The translations under genes were made by a program, and so were the position numbers. Positions 1-9,187 of a stretch of 59,361 bases of DNA are shown piece after piece. Positions within the stretch are counted from its first letter, which is position 1, and each line of letters opens with the position of its first letter. Under the pieces are notes generated by a model. It was not told the DNA's origin. It saw nothing but the letters and a program-made list of their open reading frames with translations, and did not search any database. Source of the stretch: Bradyrhizobium sp. NAS80.1 (GTDB lineage Bacteria; Pseudomonadota; Alphaproteobacteria; Rhizobiales; Xanthobacteraceae). The DNA is taken from contig NZ_LGHL01000068.1 in assembly GCF_001908205.1 (NCBI RefSeq), positions 1 through 59,361 of the forward strand, given 5' to 3'.

Positions 1-3000
1 GGGGGTGGCCAGGGCTACAGCGCTGCATCGGGCGGCGGCGGCGGCGGTGCCGGCGGCGCCGGGCTGACCTTAACCTCGGACTTGACGAACAACGCCGCGA
101 TCACGGGCGGCAACGGCGGCAACGGCGGCTATGGCCGTTCGGCCAACAGCCCGACCTACTCCTATGGGGCCGGTGGTGGTGGCGGCGGCGGCGGGTCGGG
201 CGTCATCGCCACGGCGGGCAGCAATCTCGTCAACACCGGCACGATCGCCGGCGGCAATGGCGGCGGCGGTGGCGCGGGGATGGGTCCGGGCGTCCCCTTC
301 CCGAGTTCTCCCGCTGATGGCACCGGCGGGCGCGGCGGCAATGGCGTTACCGCTACGGCTTCCGCCGGACTGACGATCACCAATTCAGGCTCGATCAAGG
401 GCGGTGGCGGCGGCACAGATTTCCAGAACGTGAATATTTCCTCCAGGCCGCAGGCCGGCGGCTATGGAATCGTCGGACAGAACCTGACGATCGTGAACAG
501 CGGTACGATCGCCGGCGGTGAGCAGGGTGCCGCCAACACGATGCCTTTTGGCGGTGGCACCGGCGTGCTTTCGTCCGCCATCGTCATCACCGGCGGCGTC
601 AACAGCATCACGGCGCTCGCCGGCAGCAACATCGGCGCGATCGAACTCGGCGGCGCCACGACGATGGCAGGCGCTTTCAACAGCACGGTCCAGGTCAATG
701 GCGGCGTCACCATGTCGGTGACCGGGGCAACGGCGGCGAATGACGCAACCGGCATCACGACGCTGACGAACTACGGCGCCATCGCCATCGGCGCCGGCCG
801 CACGCTGAGCGCCCAGACGATCAACAACAATGGAAGCACGATCAGCATCGGCGCCGGGGCGACGTTGCAAGGCGTCGGCAACACGCTCAACAACAACGCG
901 GTCATCGATGTCGGCGCCGGCGGTGCCATTGTGGATGCCGGTGCGGTGAACAATCTTGGCGGCGGCACGATCAATTTCAACGGTCCCACCGGAACGGCGA
1001 CGCTGTCTTCGGGAACGAACAGTATCGTCAATGACGGCAACATCAAAGTGCTCGGCGGCAACGTCGCCGTCACAGGCGACATCATAAACCAGAACAACGG
1101 CGTGCTGACGCTGACCGGCGGCAACATGACCGGAGTTGGCACGCTGACCAACAGCGGAAGCGCGATCGTCAACATCGGCGCAGGTTACAATCTCGGCGTC
1201 GGGACGTTCAACGTCTATGGCGGCAGCGTGACCGGAACAGGCACGATCACGGCTTCAACCGCAATCAATCTCTCGAGCGGTTCGATCGGCGCGACGCTCG
1301 CCGGCGCCGGCGCCCTGACCAAAGCCAGCGCCGGGACGACGATCCTCACAGGCGCCAACACCTATACCGGCGGCACCACGATCAACGCCGGCACGCTGCA
1401 GCTCGGCGCCATCGGCAGCACCGGCGCGATCCAGGGCAATGTCACCGTCAGCGCCGGCAGCACGTTCAGTCTCGTTGACGCCAACACCAGCGGAATCACC
1501 AGCATTTGGAATTCTGGAACCACGGATTTCCGCAACGGCACAAGCGCCGGCAACGCCACCGTCACCACCGATGCTGGCGGAACGACAGCGTTCCACAACT
1601 CCAGCAGCGGCGGCAGCGCCCGCTTCATCACCAACGCCGGCGGCGCGTTCGACATCTCGGGCCTGACGGTGGCCGGGATGACCGCCGGCTCGATCGAGGG
1701 CGCGGGCAATTATTTCCTAGGGTCGAAGCAGCTCACCGTCGGCGGCAACAATGCTTCCACCACGGTCAGCGGGGTCATCGCGGATGGCGGCGTCTCCGGC
1801 GGCACCGGCGGTTCGCTGGTCAAGACCGGCACCGGCACGCTGACGCTGACCGGAAACAACAGCTACACTGGCGGCACCACGATCGCGGCCGGCACCTTGC
1901 AGATCGGCAATGGCGGGACGACCGGCTCGATCGACGGAAATGTCGTCAACGACGGCGTGTTCACCATCAACCGCAGCGACGCGGTCACCTTGCCCGGCGA
2001 TATTTCCGGCAGCGGTGCCGTGCAGCAGATCGGCTCCGGCACCACGATCCTGACCGGACACAACAGCTACACCGGCGGCACCACGATCGCGGCCGGCACT
2101 TTGCAGATCGGCAATGGCGGCACGACCGGCTCGATTGCCGGCACTGTCGTCAACGACGGCGTGCTCGCCTTCAACCGCGGCAACGCGGTCACCTTGGCCG
2201 TCAATATTTCCGGCAGCGGTTCCGTACAGCAGATCGGTTCGGGCACCACGATCCTGACCGGCACGAACACCTATAGCGGCGATACAACCGTCTCCAGCGG
2301 CCGGTTGCAGTTCGGTGATGGCAGCGCGAGCGGCAGCAACAATCTGGGCGGCAACCTCAATGTGACCGGCGGCACGCTGGCGATTCAGGCGCCGGCCACC
2401 CTGAATGTCGCGCAGACCGTAACCTTCGGCAACAACACCGCATTATCCATCGTCGCTGGCACGAACAGCCCCGCGCTGTCCGCCGACCGCGTCGCGATCG
2501 GCAACGGCGTCGCCTTCAACATCAGCGGCATCAACGATGCGAGCCAGCTCGACAAGTTGCTGATTGACACCCGATCGGGCATCAGCGGCGACTTCGCCAA
2601 CGTCACCATCGGCGGCTTCAGCGGCACGGTAGACTACCTCACGATGTCCGTCCGTAAATCGGCCGACGACCTGCAATACCTCGCCACCTACGGTCTGAGC
2701 TGGACGGCGGGTAACGACCTCGCCCATGGCACCTTCACGCTGACCAACGCCACCGACACCTTCACGGTCGGGACAGCGCTGACCGATCAGGCAGCGAACC
2801 CCGCGGCCGGATGGAACGGCACGTCGCTCACCAAGGCTGGCGCCGGCACGCTCATCCTGACCGGACATAACAGCTATAGCGGCGGCACAACGATTTCGGG
2901 CGGTACGCTCCAGATCGGCAGTGGCGGTGCGACCGGCTCTATTCTGGGGACAGTCACCGTCGGCAGTGGGGCCACATTCGACGTCGTCAACGTCGACACG

Positions 3001-6000
3001 AGCGGCATCACCAGCATCTCGAACAGCGGGAACACAAATTTCCGCAACGATACAAGTGCCGGCAGCGCCAGCGTCACCAATAACGGCCAGCTGAATTTCT
3101 ACGACACCAGCACAGCCGGTACCGCTACCATTACCAACAACGGCACGACGAATTTCCGCAACACCAGCACTGCTGGCAGCGCGACCATCTCCAACAGCGG
3201 CGCCCTGTTCTTCAACAACACGAGCACGGCTGGGACCGCCACGATCACCAACAATTCCACCGGCAGCATCAACTTCAACAACTCGAGCACCGCCGGGGCC
3301 GCCACAATCACCAACAGCGGTCAACTAACCTTCAACGACACGAGCGCGGCCGGCAGCGGAACCATCACCAACAACCAGACCCTGACCTTCATCGGCTCGA
3401 GTACGGCTGGAAGCGCGGACATCACCAACAATGGCGGCATGACATTCGGCAACTCCGCTACAGCCGGTCATGCGACCATCATCAACAACAGCAACCTGAC
3501 TTTCAGGGACAACAGCACGGCAGGCAACGCGACCATCACCAACGTCTCCTCCATTTCGTTTGCGAATGCGAGCACGGCCGGCAGCGCCACTATCACAAAC
3601 AACAGTACGACGTTGTTCAACGACGGCAGTTCGGCCGGCAGCGCGACGATCACCAACAACACGTTGGGCACTCTTGGTTTCAACGACACCAGCACGGCAG
3701 GCAACGCCACCATCACCAACAACGGCACGCTGAACTTCGCCAATAGCAGCACAGCCGGCAACGCGGGTATCACCAACACCAGCACCGGGACGATTAATTT
3801 TCAAAACAGCAGCACGGCGGGTAGTGCCAGCATCACCAATAGCAACCGGATTTATTTTCAGGACACCAGCATAGCGGGCACCGCCGTCATCACGAACAAT
3901 TACGGACTCTACTTCCAAAACAGCAGTTCAGCCGGTAGCGCCAGCATCACCAGCAATAATTATACGGAATTCTTTGACACCAGCACGGCCGGCAGTGCCG
4001 TCATCACCAATAGCAGCCTGCTTTACTTCTCCGACGAAAGCACGGCCGGCAACGCCAAAATTACCAACACGGATTCTGTTTACTTCAATCAAAAGGCAAA
4101 TGCCGGCAACGCGCAGCTGATCAACAACGGCACCGCCGCGCAGATCGATTTTTCCGGCAGCACCGGTCCAAACAGCGACCACAAACTCACCGCCGGCTCG
4201 ATCGCGGGCAACGGCACGTTTGATCTCGGCGCCAATGAGCTGACGGTCGGCTCCAACAATTTGTCGACCACTGTCACCGGCGTGATCGCCGATGGTGGTT
4301 TCTCCGGCGGCAGTGGCGGCTCGCTGGTCAAGACCGGCACCGGCACGCTGACGCTGTCGGGCATCAACACCTACACCGGCGCCACGGCTGTGAACGGCGG
4401 CATCCTGGCGGTGAACGGATCGATCGCTTCCTCAAGCGGCGTCACCGTGAACAGCGGCGGCATTCTCGGCGGCACCGGCATCGTCGGCAACACCACGATT
4501 GCAAGCGGCGGCGCGCTCGCGCCCGGCAATTCCATCGGCACACTCACCGTCAGCGGCAACCTCACCTTCAGTGCCGGCAGCTTCTATACGGTCGAGGTCT
4601 CCACGGCCGCCGCCGACAGGACCAATGTTTCGGGCACCGCGACGCTCACTGGTGGCACTGTGCAGGCCGTGGCGCTGCCCGGCAGCTTCCGCAGCCAGAC
4701 CTACACCATTCTCAACGCGACCGGCGGGCTCGGCGGAACGCGGTTCTCCGGGCTGAACGTCACCGGCAGTTTCAGCCCTGCCCGCAATCCCCACCTCACC
4801 TACGATTTGAACAACGTCTATCTCGTGCTCGATCCAAGCACGATCGTGCTGCCGGCGGGCGCGAGCGGCAACCAGATCAGCGTCGCCGGCGGCATCAACA
4901 AGGCGGTCGAGAGCGGTGGGACGCCGCCGGCCGGCTTCGATGTGCTGCTCAACATGAGCGGTGCGCAATTGAACCACGCACTCAGCCAGGTCTCGGGCCA
5001 GCCCGGCGCCGCCAGCACGCAAGCCGCGTTCAACGCCATGCAACAGTTTTTGGGAATGCTCGATCCGCTCTATGGCAGCATGGACGGCGAGCGCGGCACG
5101 GGCGGCTCCGCGATGGACGGCGGAACGCTGGGCTATGCCTCTACCGCACAGGACGACGCCAGGAACCGCGAGGCCTATGCCGCAGTGACACCGGTTGATG
5201 CGAGCGGTGATGTCATCGACCGACGCTGGGGCGTGTGGGCCTCCGGCTATGGCGGCGCGAGCACGGTGAACGGCAGCACCGTGGCCGGTTCGAGCTCCAC
5301 CACCAGCCGCATCTACGGCACCGCGGCCGGCGCCGACTATCGCCTCTCACCGGACACGCTGGTCGGCTTCGCCCTTGGCGGCGCCGGCTTCAATTTCTCG
5401 GTGGCAGATGCGCTCGGCAGCGGCCGCGCCGATATCTTCCAGGCCGGCCTCTATGCCCGGCATAACTTTGGACCGGGTTATGTTTCGGCGGCGCTCGCGT
5501 ATGGCTGGCAGGACGTGACTACGGATCGCACCGTAACGGTCTCGGGTACCGACAGGCTGACCGCGAACTTCAGGGCCAGCACCTTTGCCGGCCGCCTGGA
5601 AACCGGCTGGCGCTTCGTCCCATTGCCTGCGTCCACGCTTGGCGTGACGCCCTATGCGGCGGTGCAGGCCACCAGCTTCCATTTGCCCGGCTATGGCGAG
5701 ACCGCGATCGTCGGCAGCAACCAGTTCGCGCTGTCTTGCGCCTCACAGGACACGACCAATGTCCGCACCGAGCTCGGCGCCCGCACCGACCAGCGCCTCC
5801 TGGTCAACGATGGCCTGCTCACTTTGCGCGGCCGGTTCGCCTGGGCCCATGACTCCAATACCGATCGCCTCGTCAGCGCCGCCTTCCAGACGCTGCCCGG
5901 CGCCGCTTTCACGGTCAACGGGGCGCGGCCTGCCGCGGATTCCGCACTCGTCAGCGGCCGCGCCGAGATGAAATGGCGGAATGGTCTATCGCTCGCGGGA

Positions 6001-6072
6001 ACGGTCGAGGGCGAGTTCTCGAGCAGCACGCAGACTTACACGGGCAAGGGCACGGTGCGTTATGAATGGTAG
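1..6072 (+). CDS. Giant type V autotransporter adhesin, 5' truncated by window edge
   Basis: The open frame runs from base 1 without a start, so the signal peptide and N-terminus lie outside; 2023 residues are visible. The order is: a Gly/Asn-rich segment (about 1-140, many GGNGG runs); a long beta-helix passenger with at least six PATR-like strands of the form LTGxNxYxGGTTIxxGTLQIG (near bases 1320, 1820, 2030, 2240, 2830 and 4320); an array of about 19-residue units (bases 3046-4155); and a C-terminal beta-barrel from about base 5227 (WGVWASGYGG) to the terminal YEW. A terminal aromatic residue is typical for BamA recognition. The family passes through the inner membrane by Sec and displays its passenger on the cell surface, usually for adhesion or aggregation. 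A single Cys in the barrel (near base 5740) is unusual for the family. The autotransporter call is firm; ligand and role cannot be read from sequence. Confidence 0.93.
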   Translation, partial: GGGQGYSAASGGGGGGAGGAGLTLTSDLTNNAAITGGNGGNGGYGRSANSPTYSYGAGGGGGGGGSGVIATAGSNLVNTGTIAGGNGGGGGAGMGPGVPFPSSPADGTGGRGGNGVTATASAGLTITNSGSIKGGGGGTDFQNVNISSRPQAGGYGIVGQNLTIVNSGTIAGGEQGAANTMPFGGGTGVLSSAIVITGGVNSITALAGSNIGAIELGGATTMAGAFNSTVQVNGGVTMSVTGATAANDATGITTLTNYGAIAIGAGRTLSAQTINNNGSTISIGAGATLQGVGNTLNNNAVIDVGAGGAIVDAGAVNNLGGGTINFNGPTGTATLSSGTNSIVNDGNIKVLGGNVAVTGDIINQNNGVLTLTGGNMTGVGTLTNSGSAIVNIGAGYNLGVGTFNVYGGSVTGTGTITASTAINLSSGSIGATLAGAGALTKASAGTTILTGANTYTGGTTINAGTLQLGAIGSTGAIQGNVTVSAGSTFSLVDANTSGITSIWNSGTTDFRNGTSAGNATVTTDAGGTTAFHNSSSGGSARFITNAGGAFDISGLTVAGMTAGSIEGAGNYFLGSKQLTVGGNNASTTVSGVIADGGVSGGTGGSLVKTGTGTLTLTGNNSYTGGTTIAAGTLQIGNGGTTGSIDGNVVNDGVFTINRSDAVTLPGDISGSGAVQQIGSGTTILTGHNSYTGGTTIAAGTLQIGNGGTTGSIAGTVVNDGVLAFNRGNAVTLAVNISGSGSVQQIGSGTTILTGTNTYSGDTTVSSGRLQFGDGSASGSNNLGGNLNVTGGTLAIQAPATLNVAQTVTFGNNTALSIVAGTNSPALSADRVAIGNGVAFNISGINDASQLDKLLIDTRSGISGDFANVTIGGFSGTVDYLTMSVRKSADDLQYLATYGLSWTAGNDLAHGTFTLTNATDTFTVGTALTDQAANPAAGWNGTSLTKAGAGTLILTGHNSYSGGTTISGGTLQIGSGGATGSILGTVTVGSGATFDVVNVDTSGITSISNSGNTNFRNDTSAGSASVTNNGQLNFYDTSTAGTATITNNGTTNFRNTSTAGSATISNSGALFFNNTSTAGTATITNNSTGSINFNNSSTAGAATITNSGQLTFNDTSAAGSGTITNNQTLTFIGSSTAGSADITNNGGMTFGNSATAGHATIINNSNLTFRDNSTAGNATITNVSSISFANASTAGSATITNNSTTLFNDGSSAGSATITNNTLGTLGFNDTSTAGNATITNNGTLNFANSSTAGNAGITNTSTGTINFQNSSTAGSASITNSNRIYFQDTSIAGTAVITNNYGLYFQNSSSAGSASITSNNYTEFFDTSTAGSAVITNSSLLYFSDESTAGNAKITNTDSVYFNQKANAGNAQLINNGTAAQIDFSGSTGPNSDHKLTAGSIAGNGTFDLGANELTVGSNNLSTTVTGVIADGGFSGGSGGSLVKTGTGTLTLSGINTYTGATAVNGGILAVNGSIASSSGVTVNSGGILGGTGIVGNTTIASGGALAPGNSIGTLTVSGNLTFSAGSFYTVEVSTAAADRTNVSGTATLTGGTVQAVALPGSFRSQTYTILNATGGLGGTRFSGLNVTGSFSPARNPHLTYDLNNVYLVLDPSTIVLPAGASGNQISVAGGINKAVESGGTPPAGFDVLLNMSGAQLNHALSQVSGQPGAASTQAAFNAMQQFLGMLDPLYGSMDGERGTGGSAMDGGTLGYASTAQDDARNREAYAAVTPVDASGDVIDRRWGVWASGYGGASTVNGSTVAGSSSTTSRIYGTAAGADYRLSPDTLVGFALGGAGFNFSVADALGSGRADIFQAGLYARHNFGPGYVSAALAYGWQDVTTDRTVTVSGTDRLTANFRASTFAGRLETGWRFVPLPASTLGVTPYAAVQATSFHLPGYGETAIVGSNQFALSCASQDTTNVRTELGARTDQRLLVNDGLLTLRGRFAWAHDSNTDRLVSAAFQTLPGAAFTVNGARPAADSALVSGRAEMKWRNGLSLAGTVEGEFSSSTQTYTGKGTVRYEW
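1858..2265 (+). repeat. Two tandem 204-bp copies within the autotransporter passenger
   Basis: Bases 1858-2061 and 2062-2265 align end to end with only scattered substitutions. Each encodes one 68-residue module beginning NSYTGGTTIAAGTLQIGNGG. The length is a multiple of three and fits a recent in-frame duplication of one beta-helix module. Confidence 0.85.
3046..4155 (+). repeat. Array of 19 imperfect 57-bp (19-aa) repeats in the autotransporter
   Basis: Counting by hand gives 19 consecutive units with consensus close to N-[TS]-STAG-x-A-T-ITNNG-x-L-x-F. Fifteen units have 19 residues, three have 21 (units 4, 11 and 13) and the last has 22; these add to 370 residues, exactly 1110 bases. Units are strongly diverged at the DNA level but keep STAG and ITN. 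Two degenerate units of the same kind appear earlier, near bases 1540-1650. The period fits one beta-helix coil per unit. Confidence 0.9.
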
Positions 6073-6081
6073 ATGGCTCCC

Positions 6082-6115
6082 TGCCTCTCGAGGCTTCGCA
6101 TGACGAGAGGCATTT
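6082..6115 (+). terminator. Hairpin terminator after the autotransporter
   Basis: Nine-base arms TGCCTCTCG (6082-6090) and CGAGAGGCA (6104-6112) pair perfectly around a 13-base loop and are followed by TTT. The hairpin starts 10 bases after the stop codon. The short T run makes it a moderate intrinsic terminator. Confidence 0.6.
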
Positions 6116-6384
6116 GGGCCTGATTGCCACGATGCAAATCTGCCGGTGTTTTGCCCGACGAGTCAAATGAGCGGAGCCTGATGAGATCAGGCGCGGCCGG
6201 CCGGTCATTTCTCGCCGCTCGCGAGGTGCTCCAGGGTCTTGCGCCCGCGCGTCGATTAAACCAGACCGCATCGCGACTTGCGCACCTCCACCGCCGACAA
6301 CCCGAAGGACGCGGTTCTACTGTGCATGGGGTTGTTTTGCAGAATTTAGTTTCCGGGTCGATCCGAGGTGTGACCGCGGGCGCT

Positions 6385-7497
6385 TCAGCGCCCCGTCTTC
6401 ACCCTGGTCCAGAGCCGGTTGATGATACGCTGCGTTGCCGGATCGCGGGCAGTGATGACGAACAGCTTTGAGAGCGTCGCCTCATCCGGATAGATGTTCT
6501 TGTCGTTCAGGATTTTCGGATCGACCAGCTTCTGGCTGGCGAGGTTGCCGCTGGCGTAGGACAGGAAGCTCGAGTTCCTGGCGGCGACGTCGGGGCGGTA
6601 GAGATAGTTGATCAGCTCGTAGGCTTCGTTGACGTTCTTGGCGTCCGCGGGGATCGCCAGATTGTCGAAGAACATCTGCGCGCCCTCCTTCGGGATGGCG
6701 TAGCCGATCTCGATGCCATTCTTGGCCTCGGCGGCGCGGGCACGGGCCTGCATGATGTCGCCGGACCAGCCGACCACGAAGCAGATCTCACCGGTTGCGA
6801 GCGCACTGAGGTATTCGGACGAGTGGAACTTGCGCACGGACGGGCGCACCTTGGCGACGACATCGGCCGCCTTCTCGAGGTCGGCCTGCTTGGTCGAGTT
6901 CGGATCGAGCCCGAGATAGTTCAGCGCCGCCGGAAAGATGTCGTCGGCAGAGTCGAGCATCTGTACGCCGCAATCTCTGAACTTGGCGAGGTTCTCCGGC
7001 TTGAAGACGATGTCCCAGCTGTCGATCTTCGCATCCGGTCCCAGGATCTGCTTCACCTTGGCGACGTTGTAGCCGATGCCCGTCGTGCCCCACATGTAGT
7101 TCGCGGCGAAGTCGTTGCCGGGATCGTAGGTCGCAAGATGCTTGGTCACCATCGGCCAGGCGTTGGCGAGGTTCGGCAGCTTCGACTTGTCGAGCTTCTG
7201 GAAGATGTTGGCCTTGATCTGGCGCTGCAGGAAATAGGCGGTGGGCACCACGACGTCGTAGCCGGACTTGCCGGCCATCAGGCGCGTCTCCAGCGTCTCG
7301 TTGGCGTCGAAGGTGTCGTAGACCACCCTGATGCCGGTCTCCTTGGTGAAGGCCTCAAGGACATCAGGCGCCATGTAGTTGGACCAGTTGTAGAAGTTGA
7401 CGACGCGCTCCCCGGCCCCTGCAGGAGCCGAAAGCAACGTCAGCGCCGCGGCGATTGCAAAACCAAGACCAAGCCCCGAGCGGCCGACGTTCGTCAT
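6385..7497 (-). CDS. potF: PotF-like polyamine ABC transporter substrate-binding protein
   Basis: Periplasmic binding protein of the PotD/PotF family, which captures putrescine or spermidine for an ABC importer. The 370-residue product has an N-terminal signal peptide ending near SAPAGA. It then shows family hallmarks close to E. coli PotF: YNWSNYMAPDV, YDTFDANETLE, AGKSGYDVVVPTA and MWGTTGIGYN. The ATG at 7497 is chosen over an in-frame GTG at 7503 because AGAGG lies nine bases ahead of it but almost touches the GTG. It is the last gene of a tight operon with the aminotransferase, whose stop is six bases upstream. No permease or ATPase genes are in the window, so partners must be elsewhere. 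A GC-rich hairpin (6378-6393) straddles the stop codon. Ligand identity is inferred. Confidence 0.88.
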   Translation of the reverse strand: MTNVGRSGLGLGFAIAAALTLLSAPAGAGERVVNFYNWSNYMAPDVLEAFTKETGIRVVYDTFDANETLETRLMAGKSGYDVVVPTAYFLQRQIKANIFQKLDKSKLPNLANAWPMVTKHLATYDPGNDFAANYMWGTTGIGYNVAKVKQILGPDAKIDSWDIVFKPENLAKFRDCGVQMLDSADDIFPAALNYLGLDPNSTKQADLEKAADVVAKVRPSVRKFHSSEYLSALATGEICFVVGWSGDIMQARARAAEAKNGIEIGYAIPKEGAQMFFDNLAIPADAKNVNEAYELINYLYRPDVAARNSSFLSYASGNLASQKLVDPKILNDKNIYPDEATLSKLFVITARDPATQRIINRLWTRVKTGR

Positions 7498-7503
7498 CTT
7501 CAC

Positions 7504-8685
7504 CTACCTCTTGCGCCCGCGCACCGCGTCGGACAGCCGCTCCAATGCGGTGTCGAGGGTTTGGTCCTTCTTGGCGAAGCAGAAGCGTACCACCGAGGTC
7601 ACGGGGTCCTGCTCGTAGAACGCCGACACCGGGATCGCCGCCACCTTGTAGTCTTTCACGATCCGCCAGCAGAACTCGGTGTCGCTCTCGTTGAGCCCGA
7701 GCGGCGACAGGTCGACGGTGAGGAAGTAGGTGCCTTGCGACTTCAGCACGGGGAAGCCGAGGCTCTCCAATCCCCTGGTCAGGCGGTCCCTGCTCCGCGT
7801 CAGGTCCTTGCGCATCGACAGGAAGTAGTCGTCGGACTTGCCGAGGCCGTAGGCGACGGCGGCCTGGAGGTTCGGCGCGGTGGTGAAGGTCAGGAACTGA
7901 TGCACCTTGGCGGCGACGCGCAGCAAGGGCGGCGCAGCACAGACGAAGCCGATCTTCCAGCCCGTCAGCGAGAAGATCTTGCCGGCCGAGCCGACCTTGA
8001 TGGTGCGCTCGCGCATGCCGGGGATGGTGATCAGCGAGATGTGCTTGTGCTCGTCGAAGGTGACGTGCTCCCAGACCTCGTCGCAGATCGCGATGACGTC
8101 GAACTCTTGGCAGTAGCGCGCCAGCAGCTCGAGGTCCTCACGCGGATAGACCACCGCGGACGGATTCAGGGGATTGTTGAAGAGCACCGCCTTGGTCTTT
8201 GAATTGAAGACGCTTTTCAGCATGTCCTCATTCAACCGCCAATGCGGCGGCTCGAGCCGCACGAGGCGCGGAATGCCACCGGCCTGACGAATGATCGGCA
8301 GGTAGGAATCATAGACCGGCTGGAAGCAGACCACCTCGTCGCCGGGCTGGACCACCGCAAGGATCGCCGAGGTCAGCGCCTCGGTGCCGCCGGAGGTCAC
8401 CATGACCTCGCTCATCGGATCGAGCTTGAGTCCGTGCCAATGTCCGTAATGCGTCGCGATCGCCTGGCGCAGCTCCGGCAGGCCCATCATCGACGGGTAT
8501 TGGTTGTAGCCGTTCAGCGACGCATCGGCCGCGGCGCGGCGGATGTCCTCCGGTCCCGGATCGTCAGGAAAACCCTGGCCGAGATTGATGGCGTTGTTGT
8601 CGCGCGCGGCCTGCGACATTGCCTCGAAGATGGTGACGGGAAGGTCGGCGAAGACCTTGTTCAGCGAAGAGCTCTTGGTCGTCAT
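7504..8685 (-). CDS. Class I/II PLP-dependent aminotransferase
   Basis: A 393-residue fold-type I aminotransferase. Visible marks are INLGQGFPDDPGP near the N-terminus, GGTEALTSAI in the cofactor-binding region, NNPLNPSAVVY, CDEVWEH with the PLP-contacting Asp, and SAGKIFSLTGWKIGF containing the Schiff-base lysine. This pattern groups with methionine/kynurenine-type transaminases such as YbdL rather than with AspC; the substrate cannot be fixed. The frame extends to 8769, but that extension overlaps the rhodanese gene; ATG 8685, seven bases past that gene's stop, gives the family-typical N-terminus. It sits between rhodanese and PotF in one operon. Confidence 0.9.
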   Translation of the reverse strand: MTTKSSSLNKVFADLPVTIFEAMSQAARDNNAINLGQGFPDDPGPEDIRRAAADASLNGYNQYPSMMGLPELRQAIATHYGHWHGLKLDPMSEVMVTSGGTEALTSAILAVVQPGDEVVCFQPVYDSYLPIIRQAGGIPRLVRLEPPHWRLNEDMLKSVFNSKTKAVLFNNPLNPSAVVYPREDLELLARYCQEFDVIAICDEVWEHVTFDEHKHISLITIPGMRERTIKVGSAGKIFSLTGWKIGFVCAAPPLLRVAAKVHQFLTFTTAPNLQAAVAYGLGKSDDYFLSMRKDLTRSRDRLTRGLESLGFPVLKSQGTYFLTVDLSPLGLNESDTEFCWRIVKDYKVAAIPVSAFYEQDPVTSVVRFCFAKKDQTLDTALERLSDAVRGRKR

Positions 8686-8692
8686 CGCGAGG

Positions 8693-9019
8693 TCAGCCAC
8701 CGACCTTGGTGGGGAGCCCCGCCGCTTTCCAGCCGAGGATGCCGCCGGCGAGATGCTTGTCGTAAGCAAGGCCAGCCGCCTGCGCCGCGAGCGAGGCCGT
8801 CACCGAACGCTTGCCGGAGCGGCAGGCGAATACGACCTGCTTGCCTTGGGGATCGGGGATCGCCTTGGGATCGAAGGTCGAGAGTGGCACAACGACGCCG
8901 TAAGGATAGGCCTCGGCCTCGACCTCGTTCGGCTCGCGGACGTCGACGAGCAGATAGCGCCCTTCCTCGACACCCTTGGAGACCTCCTCCGGGGTCAGAT
9001 CCTGTACCTGGTTCGCCAC
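8693..9019 (-). CDS. Single-domain rhodanese-like protein
   Basis: A 108-residue single rhodanese domain. It has the VDVREPNEVE motif and the catalytic loop FACRSGKRS, whose Cys accepts persulfide sulfur in this family. I choose GTG 9019 because GGAGG lies five bases ahead; the frame runs open to 9097, but that extension has no family likeness. Likely cytoplasmic sulfurtransferase or carrier. It is the first gene of the rhodanese / aminotransferase / PotF operon; the link to amino-acid or polyamine metabolism is contextual only. Confidence 0.88.
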   Translation of the reverse strand: MANQVQDLTPEEVSKGVEEGRYLLVDVREPNEVEAEAYPYGVVVPLSTFDPKAIPDPQGKQVVFACRSGKRSVTASLAAQAAGLAYDKHLAGGILGWKAAGLPTKVGG

Positions 9020-9187
9020 ATCATCCTCCAACGTCGCAGCCGCATGCCGGGGTGGTCCCGGCGCCGGCAACCTCGCCTCTCGGCTCACGAAAATCAAGCG
9101 CTACAAAGGCTTGGGCCGCGCGGCGCAAGTTAAAGCTAAATCGCAGCGACTTGAAGCGCGGCTTTGAATGCCCTGGAGTTCCCCGGC

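Noticed and set aside
6124..6471. Open frame of 115 codons on the plus strand after the autotransporter
   Set aside because: Composition is Arg/Ser-rich, there is no family likeness, and its end overlaps potF on the other strand.
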